A DNA stretch of 64,000 nt from Sclerodactyla briareus (lineage: Eukaryota > Echinodermata > Holothuroidea > Dendrochirotida > Sclerodactylidae). The notes below the pieces were generated by a model. It was not told the origin of the DNA, did not search any database, and saw only the letters and a list, made by a program, of their open reading frames with translations. Shown in pieces: positions 49,401-62,160 of this stretch (the stretch's first letter is position 1; the number at the start of each line of letters is the position of its first letter). The translations under genes were made by a program, and so were the position numbers. Location: assembly GCA_026419785.1 (NCBI GenBank), contig JAODTK010005550.1, forward strand, positions 62,001-126,000, read 5' to 3'.

Positions 49401-50829
49401 TAGCCCCCGAGACCCCTCCACCGAGTACACGATTGGTACCCACTTGGTTCCCACTCATGACTAATTAGGCTTGCAAAGACCGATTTCGACACAACATTAT
49501 CCAAAATGACAGAGAATGACGGAATTACAGCCTCTGAACTTCCTTCAAAATAACCTGGTAACGGGCGTATACGATAGTATAGCTCGGCACGTCACGTCGT
49601 ACGATGCGGGCACAACGTAGCGGTATGCGCATACTCGCGCGTACGTAGAGTGACTGGTAACCGTACGGGTTTCCTCATGTAACGGTTCAGCGTTAACCCA
49701 GCGCGGTTAAGTATTCACTCTACATGGTGAATCCATTCCACGAAATGAAAAAAAAAAATGCGGCATAGTTAATGAACGCAACCAGGCATATGCATATCGC
49801 GGAGTGTGCGTTATATGATAAATGAATCTTTAGCGGAGTTTAGCCACAAACAGTTCGGGTGATTCGTAATAAGAAGCGATTACTCTAATAGTCAGAAGTA
49901 ACGAATTTAGAAATCGGCCGATGTTTTAATATTTTCATACATGATATGCATGATGTAGTCTTAAACAGTCGCTAATCATGATCTTTATCGGAGTTTAGCC
50001 CACAAATTTCTTGGGAACTAAAATTGGTAGTTTCATATTATTTGCTTCCAGTTTGAGGCGGGGGGCCCACTTCCCAGATTCAAGGCTGCCCACAAAGCCT
50101 ATGGCAAAAGAGTGCGGTGGGTAAAGTCCCCGTGAGTGCACAAACATCCAGTCGCTTGGGAATTATCTGCTTTTCATTTCACCTGCAATGATCTGTAGTA
50201 ACTCCGGAAATTTGGCACTTTCGGTGGTCGTTGATGCAATCCTGGTGCAACATAGTACAGCAGAAACCAGGGGACCGCTCAGAAGACATGCCCATGCTGG
50301 GGTGGGGTTCGGGGCCTATTACAAATACGATATATAATAATAACACAAACGATCATAAAAGATATGAAGCGCGAAAATTGCACTGGATAACAGTCATCAA
50401 CCATCCATCTCAATACTAGATTTTAGCTGCGGGTAAGCAGCTCTAGAGTCATCATGTCTCTCCGTTCGTGCGTTAGTTCGTTCGTTCGTTCGTTTGTCGT
50501 TAGTTTCGTGTGCGTCCGTCCATTCTGTTTGTTACGTTCATTCGTAACTTAATTCTGAACCGTACATGCGATCACGTCGAACTTGGTGAGTGCGGAATGG
50601 AGCATGCCACTGGCTAGGCTGAGTAACATTTTTTGTTGCAATATGGTGATGAAATTTTCATTAAATCCAAATAATCACTCCAATGAGTCTTCATTCGTAC
50701 TTCTGAACCGCATGCAATCGGCTGAAACCTTGGTGGTGGATGAATCATGCCACTGGCTAGGCTGATTACATTCGTTTTGTCATAGTGTTATTATGTTTTA
50801 ATTGAATTCAATTAATCACCACCAATTTG
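49401..50829. other. no gene recognised; CGTT microsatellite
   Basis: A CGTT/GTTC repeat lies at about 50463-50500. Two short phrases with catgccactggctaggctga (50603 and 50747) are direct repeats about 145 bp apart. Confidence 0.5.
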
Positions 50830-51345
50830 ACTATCCACTGCAGCCCTTCCATTGGTCTCTCGTCTGTGAGAGTGGTTTGTTTTTACATTACTTTACTCCT
50901 GGAGCTGCAAGGCTGGCCTGCTTGTATATCAGACTGTTACGTTTGTCCCTGTCAGCACCTAGGTGGCTGGAATACAGGCAATGGGGAGGGGCAGGCGTTC
51001 TGTGAAAGATCTGTGCAATCACCCTGTGTTGGTAGACTTTCCAATTGTGGATCCATGTGTTTCCACTGTTCCACTGCCACAGGCCCAGGCGTTGTCTGGA
51101 TACACAACGGTTTTTGTTGGGTACATATAGCTAATATACAGGCCTAGGAATGAGTTTAGTTGGGGTACTGATAGCAAAATATCATGCTAATGGGTAAGAC
51201 ATGTTCCAATCCATTCAATGTGTGACAGAAGTCAGTAAAGGTCAATTAATGTGAACAAGCAGAAAAATGTGGATTGTGGAAATGCAGTGTACTCGCCACA
51301 GTATTTTGGGTCCGTCCGCCACCTATCAAGACGTTCTTCTAACAT
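50830..51345 (+). repeat. dispersed repeat, copy 2
   Basis: Partner of 31690-32140, best preserved at 51165-51345. No recognised coding content; the 106-codon frame at 50827 lies within the repeat. Confidence 0.55.
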
Positions 51346-54300
51346 GCCCTTGTTTTCAAATGAATGGCCGCCGGCTGCCTATTTGAACTCTGGGCCCTAA
51401 ACGAATGCTACCAACAGCGAGTCTACTTCTAATCTTGTCCCCTATCGGTGCGTGCGCACAGATTTATCATGTGAGGGACTAGATCAGCCAGTGCCTGTTT
51501 ACTTTCATGTCAGACAAATTCACTGAAAAACGTAGGCCCTCTAACAGTTGCTTAAGATTTTTTGTGTGGTCAGGAGGTTTAAAGAGGGTCAGAGGTGAGG
51601 TGAAATGGACCGTCCCGTATCCCCAGTAGGCAATTTCACTCTTCGAGTACTAGTTACAGTAGGCCGCCACTTTCATTACACTCCGCCGCCAAATCCGGCT
51701 GGTATTATACGTTGAGCCATAGTATATTTATTCTCCCACTAAATTTGGCCAATCAGCTGAATGATCTTTCAAACAATTCATCGCAAATATTTCATTTTTT
51801 CTAAATAATCGACCTTGTTGATTATTAATCTTTGCGGGAGTAATCTGTCAACTAGTTCTACGTTCAAGCATAACGAGCGTCCCAAGTTGTGCTTGTTCAC
51901 ACGCACAATTAATTTTGTTTGCTTGAGCGTATTCAATGTGACTAAGTCAATATCAGGCAGAGAATAGGTGATGATGACTTCAAAACGTTATCTTATTCTG
52001 ATAAATCATATTTGGCATGAAGCGTAGCGATGCTAGTTGTTAACAATTGTTTCCCCCCCATCCACTCTTGCATGGCTGGTAAGTGTCTCTCTCTACCGGT
52101 ATGGAAAGCCGGTCCACCAACTTTCCAATATTCACTCGAATACACAACTATTCTTTTATAATATACAGAAGTCTTAATATTACGCATTTTTTCAGGAATA
52201 CAAAGTAAAATTGTTGATAGCTATATCCCAATTGCATTTCGAATATCTCATGAGGAAAATATGAAGACTCGATTCGGACCTAATACCACAGATATACCAC
52301 ACAAATTTTTACCTTTTTAAAACGTGTTCACTCTCCGGGTGACCATGCAGCAGATGGAAAGCCCCGTCACGCTCTACTCTAAACATAATGAATTCTCTCA
52401 CACAACACCCAGAGCGCCGCCCAAACATAAAGAAAACCGATAAAACGCATCGAATCCGATATCTATATTCAATATCTATAACATTCTAATATCATATCTA
52501 TAATACCGGTTACTATATATTGAAAACTAAAACTCAATAGGGAGAGTTATAGCTCATTTCGATTTTGTGATAGTTTTCTTCAATATAGTCAACGGCATTG
52601 TGTACGTTTATCGTTGTAGTGTTAACGGCTTCAATTTTAATCGTTACGTTCCATTTTTAACGTGGGTCATAATAAAATGCGGAAGCGTCCCTCAGTATAT
52701 TGGCGTATAAAATGCGGATTTACATTTCATTATATCGCGGGCCTGATTATCTGCATAAAAAACAAACACAAATGCTGCGAGGAACGATATGTTCATTTTA
52801 CTGATTTGTATTCACGAAATGGAATTGTCCATTGTTCGCTGGGTGTGTTGAGACAACCTGTTTGCTTGTTCCAAACGTAAATAGCACAGGGACGGGATTG
52901 ATTTTGAGACTCTAAATTTGAGATGTAGGGTTATGAAATAACGGCGCTCATTTTCTTTCATCTATGTTAGTTTCAAAGCACTCTGTGTTCTGCCATCCCG
53001 AGTGGTTATTTTTGAGCTTCCACAGGCAACGGCACCAGCCATTATTTGTTCGTTTGTCGTAAGAAGACAATTCCACTTCAAAGTTATATATACCGGTATA
53101 AGATATTGAAGATTTTTTCCACGACTAGGAAAAACGTCATAAAACGGGCAAATTGCGCGATTGTATGAGCAACCTAACCTCCAATCATAATATCTTGCAG
53201 TCTTGTCTTGTAACTCATTTGTGCATCTTTCTGATGAATATTGATAAATTTTTGTCCGTTTCAAAGATCCTATCGTCTGGTAGCAACTGACGGAAGTGAC
53301 GGCGACTTTGCATGACGTCACAACGAAAAAACAACCCGTCCAGTGCAATCCTAATAACATATATATTAATTACGGGTTCTCGTCTCGTTTCAATACAATC
53401 TTATTACCATATACGTCGGAACGGGCCTTTCCCTTCTGACGTCATGCAAACGGCACAGTCCATTTTTCCGTTCGCCAGGTTGTGTTGGAGTACTGTCTTT
53501 TGACTGGGTCGGTCTGTTTTCTAAATAATCGGAAATAATGCATTTGTTTAGGTTTGCGAATTTTTGCTGTCGCAATCGTGAATCAGTAAACACAACCACA
53601 AGTTTCCAAGGCACCGGGGGTATGAATCAAACAATGTAAGAAGTTGAATTTTTGTTAGCCGCCGGGCACCAAGATTCGCGGAGTTGTTTGACAGCACAAA
53701 TAATTACTTGTCTAGTTAAACCGCTCCTAATATGAATGGGAAACAATTACTTCGCATGGTGGATAATAATATTTCCCTGGTGAATAGGCAGCTCAGGTTA
53801 AAGTTTCAGGGGCGGTTAATATAATTACCGCTTACACGGTTGGACAGCGCTGTTTATTATATCGTAAAGCCAGTAAATGGAGTGGACTCGTCTCTCGCGA
53901 AAATGAATACTAAGAGTTCAAATTACCTTGATACCAATAGCCCTTTCCGACGATTACGTTGATGGTAATAATGATATTGCATCAAAAGGTCTAAGAGTAC
54001 AACTGTCGTTCGACTTTTGCAACGGACCGTGTTGTAAAAACAACCTCTGACGAAAATACAATGCCATGCAGAGTTTCCCCCATTACTTGAAAAGATGGGA
54101 TGAATTGGCTGTGTTCTTGAAGAGTGGCGATAGTTTGAAAATAGGCTGCAACGATGGAGAGAATCTCTTCCATATCCGGAGCTGTTCAGTGGTGAACATA
54201 TGCACTTACAACTGGAATAGGCTTATTATGAATCAACAGGTTTTGTCACGGAAATTACCGACCAAAGAAGGGGCGGTCAACTGGGGGGGGGGGGGATCAA

Positions 54301-54419
54301 CTCGCCCCTCCCAGTTTCGCATCCATGTGAACCGATACCTGTTAGTGTCATTGGAAATGTTCAGGCTATAGGTACACTCTAACAGTCCAGGGGATGCGGC
54401 ACTAAGTCTCCCCCCCCCC
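51346..54419. other. no gene recognised
   Basis: About 3 kb with short AT-rich stretches. A diverged match to 6379-6440 lies near 53971-54030, and a G13 run at 54283-54295. Confidence 0.4.
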
Positions 54420-54790
54420 TTCCCGCTCCGAGAGAGAGGAGAGATCGAGAGGGCATATTGGGAAATCGAGGCTGAAAACGGGAAATGAGGAGGAGGAATG
54501 GGAAAAATCGTAGTGGACCCCCCAAATCCAGTAAAAGTAGGAATGTATTGAATATGTGCTAGAATAAGTGGGCCCAACATGGCATTGAGGGGTAACTTGG
54601 GTATGGTGAGGTACGAGGAAGCCCGCTCTTTCGACGCCCCCGTAATGGCATAAAATAAGTGTTCAACTCCCCCCCCCCCCTCTCATCACTTCCGTTAGCT
54701 GAGGGGAATCTGGGAAGAGATATTCAGATCAGGAATAAATAGTCTTGCCCCGACCCCCGCGACTCAGGAGGCTGGCTACGCGCCTGACTT
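54420..54790 (+). repeat. dispersed repeat, uninterrupted copy
   Basis: Uninterrupted relative of the split repeat at 380-456 plus 2659-2960. It has a C12 run at 54669-54680, and ends near ggctggctacgcgcctgact. Confidence 0.45.
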
Positions 54791-55362
54791 CTAAAACCAA
54801 CACAAATCGTTGTTATTTTTGCCATGATTTCAAGTTCCTGATTATTTTGTTAACCATAAATCCGCGTGAGAAACCACAATTAAGTTTCAACAACTAGTTC
54901 TCCTGTGAAAATTTATCAGTTTTCTTGGTCAAAATAAGCAGAATTATGTCGGTGTCAGACAAACCAAATTCATGATGAAATTTCACCTGCCATCTTTCAA
55001 AGTGTACAGTACGGATCTTTTGTTGACAAGGGCTGATGAACCTTCCACCGATCGAAGACATTTGGCTCCTGCACAAATTTTTTGAAGGTCAGTTCCAGTA
55101 TGACAATTGCTAACATTTCAAGAAGAAAACATCAAAATGTTAATAACGAGTGTTTCTTGTGTGGGTATTTTCCAATATCGGTATAACCGAAACTTCTATT
55201 CATACTACACAGTGCTACGTGCTATACAGTTTCTCGTCGTAGCACACGCTCAGATTAAGAATGTTGCGGGGGAACAGCTGATATTTGCATACGGGATGTT
55301 TTTATATGGTATGGGGTTGGTGGCACCTCCGCCTAAATTTGTTCTTTCCCACTTTCATTGCA

Positions 55363-55617
55363 GATAACAACATTTTCTACGTTCGCCGAAGTTGGCTCCA
55401 GAATCGACAGCGTGAATTCCATCGGATGGCAATGCGATCACCGGAGCAGGTTCGCTCGAGGGCCCAGCGGGTTAGGCGAAATGGGGAGGTCGCCATGCCG
55501 CTGGCGACTGTTCTGGGGATGGCTCTCGAAATCGGAGGGGGGCACCATGAATCATTGACGGACAGCCTAATATGGCGTGTATCAGCTCCGAGAGAGTGGA
55601 TACATTCAAAGCAATGA
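55363..55617 (+). CDS. weak exon candidate
   Basis: A good acceptor (cccactttcattgcag) ends at 55362 or so, followed by GC-rich sequence open in two frames and on the other strand. One frame gives an Arg-rich protein (RRSWLQNRQREFHRMAMRS) to a stop at 55617. No domain is recognised, and openness in several frames weakens the case. Confidence 0.25.
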   Translation, partial: DNNIFYVRRSWLQNRQREFHRMAMRSPEQVRSRAQRVRRNGEVAMPLATVLGMALEIGGGHHESLTDSLIWRVSAPREWIHSKQ

Positions 55618-55727
55618 CGAGCGAGCATGTTTGAAGGAATGCAGACACTTCTATTGGCAGTGTAGTTTAACCCCAGCCGTTCGAGACACTCATTAATCAG
55701 AAACTGAGGTCAATAGAGAGGGACACC

Positions 55728-55902
55728 TCTAGACATAACTAATCATCGTCAAGTATTCTTGTGACGTCATGCATATTCATTAGTTTTAGAGTCACGTGAT
55801 ATGAATATTCGAGACGCTCCTAGACATGACGAATCCACCGACGAGTCTTCTTGTGACGCCGTGAATATTCATTAGCTTGGTCAGTGATATGGATACTCGT
55901 CG
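55728..55902. repeat. tandem pair carrying CRE and E-box-like sites
   Basis: Two diverged copies of about 87 bp share ctagacat.ac.aatc, tcttgtgacg and gaatattcattag. The first has the full CRE palindrome TGACGTCA and a TCACGTGA E-box; in the second they are altered (TGACGCCG, gtcagtgat). Regulatory use is inference. Confidence 0.55.
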
Positions 55903-57253
55903 CGTTGGTCAATTCCCCTTAGCGATGATATCACAGGGAACCACTTCCAAACCCCTCTTCTTCTGGTAGTCCATACGAGGTTATTTCTCCCCACCAATTT
56001 CTGGGAATAAAATCACTTTCTCTCGCTGCGAACATTCCGCAGCCTCACCACTACATTGCCGTTAGAGTTCATGGTAACATAATGAAAAATGTCTTTCCTT
56101 TCTAATATCTCACACACTGACTTTACACCATTGTTTCGAAGCGACAATGAAGACGAAGATCAAATAACTGTTAAAATTGTTCATTTTGACTGCAAAGTCT
56201 CATGAAGGCAGCAATGAACAGGGTTGCCGCCGTTGATTATTCCTGGATTTCCCGCTGGCTTTTATCGCGGCACGTCACCGCCATCATTACATTTCTGCAG
56301 TGTGCGCACCATTTATGTGGTCCGTCGACTCTGTATCAAGTCTTGTCCAACATTGTACTTTCGTTATTTCGCTCCCAATATTGAACGCCCATCTCACCAC
56401 TGATAGATGACCCCCTCTTGAATATTTAGATTTTTTCCGTTGAATGGCTAGACCATAACAGTGTGTTACAATAAGTCTCCATCGAGGTCTCTAGGATCTA
56501 CCGTTTAGCATTTTGACCATTTGAACATAAACATGGCTGAAAATAGTATCTTTAAAAATCTTTACAATTTGACCAAGACGGTTGCTACAGACTACTCATG
56601 ATTCGCAGTGCATAAATGTACGCCGAATGAAGGCCGGAGGAAAATCGTTTATGGCGACGTCTTATCACAAGACCTAAGATTGCCACTTAGTGACAAAGTT
56701 TCGCAAGACACTGACATTCAAAATTATCGGGTATAAAAAAAATAATAATATTAAAATCGGGACAAACGTTCAGCTTCGAATGTAGGTTTAATAGAATAAA
56801 TATTGACTTGGTATGCTTACAAGCCTCTGGTCAGTTGTCATATTTTCCCATTGTTAAATCTTCCAAAAAAGTTGCAACGACTCGCATCCATATTTTCCCT
56901 CATACCTGGATTGCATTGTTGTTCCAGGTGGTTGGGCGCGGACATTGAAGTCACCAAGTAAGGCCGGGATTCCATAGATCGTATGCGTATCGTTCGGGCT
57001 GCAGCCCATACAAATTGTCGTTGCCTGGCTTTTGAAGGAAGCTATTCCGTAGAATTCATTCTACATACGCATCAGTACATTGTGCTTATATCCCCTCTGG
57101 CGTTGTTTGCCTTAATTTATTAATGTTTGCTTCTGTGTAACCATTATCTATCTTTGGCGAACTAAATAGAACATATTCAAACACAGCCCCCGCTCAGTTC
57201 ACGCAAATTAGCATACGCCTACGCATGCAAGAATCCTAGCCTACTTCGCTCAC
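55903..57253. other. no gene recognised
   Basis: A run of short open frames without motifs. May hold intron or flank of the exon at 57254. Confidence 0.35.
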
Positions 57254-57362
57254 CTCGGCAGTGTCCTTGGGTGACTCCTGTGATGATCGAGGTCACAGTC
57301 GCCTCGGACTGGCAACAAGGAGTCAATGAGTCCCTGGACAAGGGTGTTTGCGGTCGCGTTAT
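57254..57362 (-). CDS. candidate internal exon, unidentified
   Basis: On the - strand a 109-bp stretch lies between a strong acceptor (CATTTTTTGTTCAG) and a strong donor (GAG|GTGAGC). It is GC-richer than its flanks. One open frame gives NATANTLVQGLIDSLLPVRG, another gives ITRPQTPLSRDSL; I cannot tell which is real. No family is recognised and no partner exon was found nearby. Confidence 0.35.
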
Positions 57363-57439
57363 CTGAACAAAAAATGACTACATCATGAATCACAATAACG
57401 ATGCTTAATTGTTTGCTTCATATGGATCGAAATTGGACC

Positions 57440-57876
57440 AGTCCACGCACCTTCCAATTTATTGGGACTGATGTTGGTTTGACCATGTCTAAACTACTGA
57501 CTAAGATTGTGAAAATGTAAGAATGATAAATTGCATAAAATATGCAACTTATCTACAAAATGAGCTATTTACCCTGAAAATCTATTTCATGTACCTGCCA
57601 CATGTAGCCCACTAATATGCCAAACCATATCACCATAGCACCTACGGTTCTCTGTACTCTTGCTAACGACTCAAACAATAGATTACATAACCATGGTAAT
57701 TGTGACTTTCGTGTGACAGATCGTGTCACCTCAATTCTGATACTCATTTATTTCAATTGAAATAAATCTCCGGTCCCGAAGAATCCTGCCACGGGCAAGC
57801 GTGACACAACACACACTCACATACACACACATCACTCCCAGGGGTTCGCTAAGTGTCAAACCCTCGGTCGGCGAGA
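57440..57876 (+). mobile_element. GGCGAGAC-ended element, copy 5, diverged
   Basis: Carries the family phrases catatcaccatagcacctacggtt, cttgctaacga, acaatagattacataa, gatcgtgt.cacc and the CA-rich tail, ending near gtcggcgagag. The end is altered. Confidence 0.55.
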
Positions 57877-60362
57877 GAGGAGCAGCCACGCGGTGCTTGT
57901 GAGGTTTTGACACGAACCCCTATAATATGTATTGCGTCCTTCACTGATATTTTGCGAGTATGTTATACCAAATCGTTCCGTTTCATGTATTGTAAACACT
58001 TGTAAATATACCTTACGACTTTTCGAATATATATCGATAATTTAGCTATAATATCTCGGCCTATCGTTACTTTGATTTGTCAGTGTAACCCGTTGGGGTC
58101 CACTTCCGACACTCTGGGCACACATGGGCGCTTAACAAGAATGTACTGGCCACTGCAAAGTTCGATCACTGTAATACACAAACCGCTCATATAGGCCCCC
58201 CCCCTACGGGGGAACTGCCTCCTACTCTCCTTGCCCCCCCCCAACAGCTTCTTTTTCATCTTTCACATTTGTATCGTACCCCGCATTTGCACGTATGGCA
58301 GTTTGGAATCCCCGTCTGACCCCAACCAGAAAAAAAGTTATATTAATCAGCTAGTAGGAAGTCTGCATCGAGGTGCTCGTATTGTGTAATAACGACAAAC
58401 TACAAGCAGTGTTGTTCATAGTGTATTCAGTTGAAATATTACACTTTCCCCTTCGAGTCGTCTATTACGACAGACATGGCATGCAGGAGATATATATATA
58501 CCGTAGAGTCTCTATGTAGAACAACAGACACATAATGTAACATATGTATGTATTTATTCAGCACACTGTATTGGTCCAGTTTGAGAAAGATTTTAAATCA
58601 AATCTAACATACGTTACAACAATCAAAACATAAATGTGCACTATTTCAGAAAACCAAGAAAGATATTCGCCTATCTAACATGTGACAGCCCTAGACCATC
58701 GATTTCAAAGTATCTAAAAGAGTATCAACGATATATTTGCACCAACGAATGGACATCACAATTCTGAAAGACCACCTCATGAAGCATATGTAAGCTTTTT
58801 ATCACATGAGATCGCAGATAACATGGAATTGCCGTAAATGTGAATTGTAAAAGTGGATAAATTGGCATGTCATACTTATGCGCAACAATAACATCTAAAC
58901 CTTTAGGTTTCGGCGAACTATAATACGGAACGCAGATCCAAAATATGAATACAAAATGGTACAATATAGTGTTCGTACTGTAGTCAGACAGGAAAATCAT
59001 TTGAAAAGAAAGCTCCGAGAAAGAAAAATCCAGGGGAAGTAGAGTTGGCGAAGTTATAGTGTTATAATACGAATGAATTGGCAGGAGACCATATGGTATC
59101 GACCGATCGCCCTCTATTTCCGGCACCGGGCTCCCGATTTTGGTATCCCACTCGCAAGCTAATTTGGAATTCAGTAATAGTCTTCAAATAGGCATAACCT
59201 TCCTGCACACTCCGCGATTGCCGTTTACATGACGGCACGGAAATGAATCTTTTCAAAGTGTACCATTCTCCAATTCTATATTTGCTAGCATTGTATCCCC
59301 CGGCGATATACCGTATCGAAATCGTATGCACTCGGACGATTTTTCATCGTGACGTCATGCAAGGGTCGCCGTCGCTATTTCTCCAATTGCTATCAGACTA
59401 ACAATACAATAGAATCAGCAATACGGCGCCAAAAAATCGTGAATTTAACATAAAGAGAGGAAGAAAGAGAGGGGTCTTATGCGGTAGGGCACGCTTGGTT
59501 TATGGGGGGGGGGTGGCGTGATTCGATCACATGGCTATAATATTAAAATCCACCCCCAGGTCAATCCATACTCGTTTCATATTACAAGAGCAACATCACT
59601 TCCGTCAGGAAGATTATGTCGGTTGCATATAGTCCGTCCTGGAGTTTGTCTTCACCTCCAGTTCCATGTAGGCCATATCAGAATTGGATTGGGAGACAGG
59701 GGGAGGCTTCGACCCTGTACATTCGGCGTGATGTGGTTCCCGTTCTCGCGCCGCGCGTGTCGACGTATCATGTGACCCCTTTCGATTAGACGTTTCACGT
59801 ACGGATTCCTAGAGATGACTTCACACAAGCAGAGGAATCAGTATAGCGACGTTTATCCACAGAATGAGTATCTGGAGGCGACCAGCACCAGTGTCCAATC
59901 CAGACTTCCGTCCGACGCGGGCGGTGGTAGAACCGCCTGTATTGTCTAAACGGTGACGAGGTCACAAGAACCAAATAAGGAAAGTGTTCCATTGTACGTA
60001 CACAGGTTATCGAACATGATGCCTCTATATCAAAGTCTTGAGCTTCAGACCCGTTGCTATAGGACAAAAAAAAAAAAAAAAAAAAAAAAAATACTCTTTG
60101 ACTCGCCTTAGCGAACGTGCAAAACAAAGAAGCGGCCAAAACGACAATGTCATTAGGCTCCGTGTTAGAGGGCATTCCCCAAACAGAAAACCCGAAATTG
60201 CCTAACATGGGACATTGGGTATTGGCGTTTTTGTCTCGCATCGACTCCCAGCCATCCCCCCCCCTCTTGTTACTTCCACCTTATGAAGCATCGGGTCACT
60301 CTCATTCAGCTGGCCGACGAGCTACTACCTTTAACTGCAGAGAAAAAAATAAAGAAATATTT
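57877..60362. other. no gene recognised
   Basis: Holds two - strand open frames (133 codons at 59126-58725, 89 codons at 59331-59062) rich in aromatic residues, with no domain or splice support, and an A26 run at 60066-60091. Confidence 0.4.
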
Positions 60363-61101
60363 GTGAGTAGCCTAGCGGTCAAACCTTTAAAGTTGTGGGT
60401 TCAGTCCACGTAGTACCCTTGATCAAGGTCTTCTTCCCCAACTTCTTTCTCCGCCCAAGGGTAGAAATGGGAACCTGTGAGGATCCTTTCCTGATATGCT
60501 GCAGCCACATACTCTCCGAGATTAACGGAGTGCGTAACTGGATCCAATGAGAGGGGTAAAGAGCCTGACAGCTGTTAGCTGATTGTGTGCTATGAGACCC
60601 ACGGCTTTCTCATACATTCAACAACGCCTCAACTTGCGACCAAATTAGAACTTAGCCCACACTGAATCCTGGAGAGGCAGCTAGGTAAGATCGGAGGTAG
60701 GTAGGTAGTTTAATAGGTATGGGAACGGTTTAACCACACTCTCGCCATGCAATCCCACCAGCTGAAGTTATATTATTTCTGTAGTACCCTCGACTGTACA
60801 CAACCTTCCACACATCTTTACCTCAGTCTGCAGCAAATTCAAGCTAATGTTGTCCGGCCATTTCGTACATCAGCCTGGTGAGAAGGGTTTAAGTGTTACC
60901 ATACTGTTGGCTGTGGAATTCTCTTCCGCAAATTCCATTCTTCTAGAGCCTGAGCACCTTCACATGAAACGTACTTACCATAGCTCGGTTACTTTTTGGT
61001 TCGGGTTCGCCGTCTGTGAAGCGCCTTAAGAGCAGCGCCTTGACTGATTAGGGCGCCATATAAATTGTGTATATTAGTATTATTTTATTTTTATTAGTTA
61101 T
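60363..61101 (+). mobile_element. tRNA-derived SINE, forward copy
   Basis: The head has an exact Pol III A box (TAGCCTAGCGG, 60368-60378) and B box (GGTTCAGTCC, 60398-60407). A body with cccttgatcaaggtcttcttcccc follows, and a tail with gtgaagcgccttaagagc and gggcgccatataaattg leads into an ATT/TTA-rich end. Such heads, bodies and tails are known from vertebrate and invertebrate deuterostome SINEs. At about 740 bp it is long and may be a composite. Confidence 0.7.
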
Positions 61102-61138
61102 TGATCCTTGGACGAGGTAGAGGAATCTATGCAGCATG

Positions 61139-61210
61139 ACAGTGTGTGTGCGTGCGTGCGTGTATGTAGGTGTGCGTGTATGTTGTGTGAGTGTGTGTGT
61201 GTGTGTTTGC
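61139..61210. repeat. TG microsatellite
   Basis: Imperfect tg/gcgtg repeats. Confidence 0.9.
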
Positions 61211-61999
61211 GTGTCCGTCAGATTTTCGATAGTTTTTCGCAATATTTTTCATTTTGGAATGGCTGAACAAAGTCAATTTCGCACACACTTGATAGTACAA
61301 AAGACCTCTTGTTCTCAGAAAAGGTAGTAACTATCAAAATTGTGAAATTTAGAAGGGCCCAAAACTAAAAATTTTGGGGTCAATTTCTGAATTTTACAAT
61401 TCTCACTATTTTTTCATGATTTCGCTAATTTCGAGGCTGAATGATTTCAACTTGTCGCAAGGCGAAAAGGGACAAAATACAACTGTTTCCATGCAATCAG
61501 TCAGAAAAATGCCAAAAATGTGATTTTACCAGGAAAAATTGACTTTAGGCATTTTTTTCGAAAATCTGTTCTGTTTTCCAATTCGAAAATTGGGAGGACT
61601 GACATGAGCCCACATTTAAAACAAGGTACAGGGTATCGAACACAGGGTTTCCCAGCAATTATGCTGTAAATTTACTGACATTTCTATGAATATGAATATG
61701 TTTTGGGGAAAACAGCAGTTCCCAGACTTATTTGTAACTCGCGAAAATGCAGCAGGTAGAAACAACTGATAGTTCCATATTTGCCGAGGAGATCCTGCAA
61801 CTCTGGTGATTGCTCTCTTGTTGTTATTTTGTGTTTGTTTGATTGTTTGTTTGATTGAGGGTTGATTTCCACGGGTTTAAGGCAGGAACCCAATTGAGGC
61901 TCATCTAGTAACCATGGCCGTATTGATCGTTGGAATAGCACCGGCGATAACTAGTCCTTCTTTTCTCGACTAGTGCTCAGATGTTAGACCCCCACGAGG
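61211..61999. other. no gene recognised
   Basis: AT-rich, many short frames, no motif. Confidence 0.4.
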
Positions 62000-62160
62000 A
62001 ATGGGTGTAACCAATCCCCAACCTGCTCCCGCAGACCGCCATTTCAAGTCCCCATCCGTAAGGACACAGTGACTCCAGGAACCGACCACTTTCTCGGAAC
62101 CTGCATGGAGTCTGAAGTTCAAGTTCACGTGGCTGCTCACAGCCGACGACAGACTTATTG
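62000..62160 (-). repeat. dispersed repeat, reverse copy
   Basis: Inverted match of 25270-25440 with gtcggctgtgagcagccacg, ggttccgagaaagtggtc, cctggagtcac and gatggggacttgaaatggcg in the same order. Confidence 0.65.

Noticed and set aside
55285-55628. Multi-frame open GC-rich island as a firm gene
   Set aside because: Kept only as a weak exon candidate because three frames are open and no domain is seen.
58725-59331. Two - strand frames (133 and 89 codons), one with hydrophobic runs
   Set aside because: I looked for receptor motifs such as WxP or NPxxY and found none; no splice sites join them. Chance frames in AT-rich DNA remain likely.
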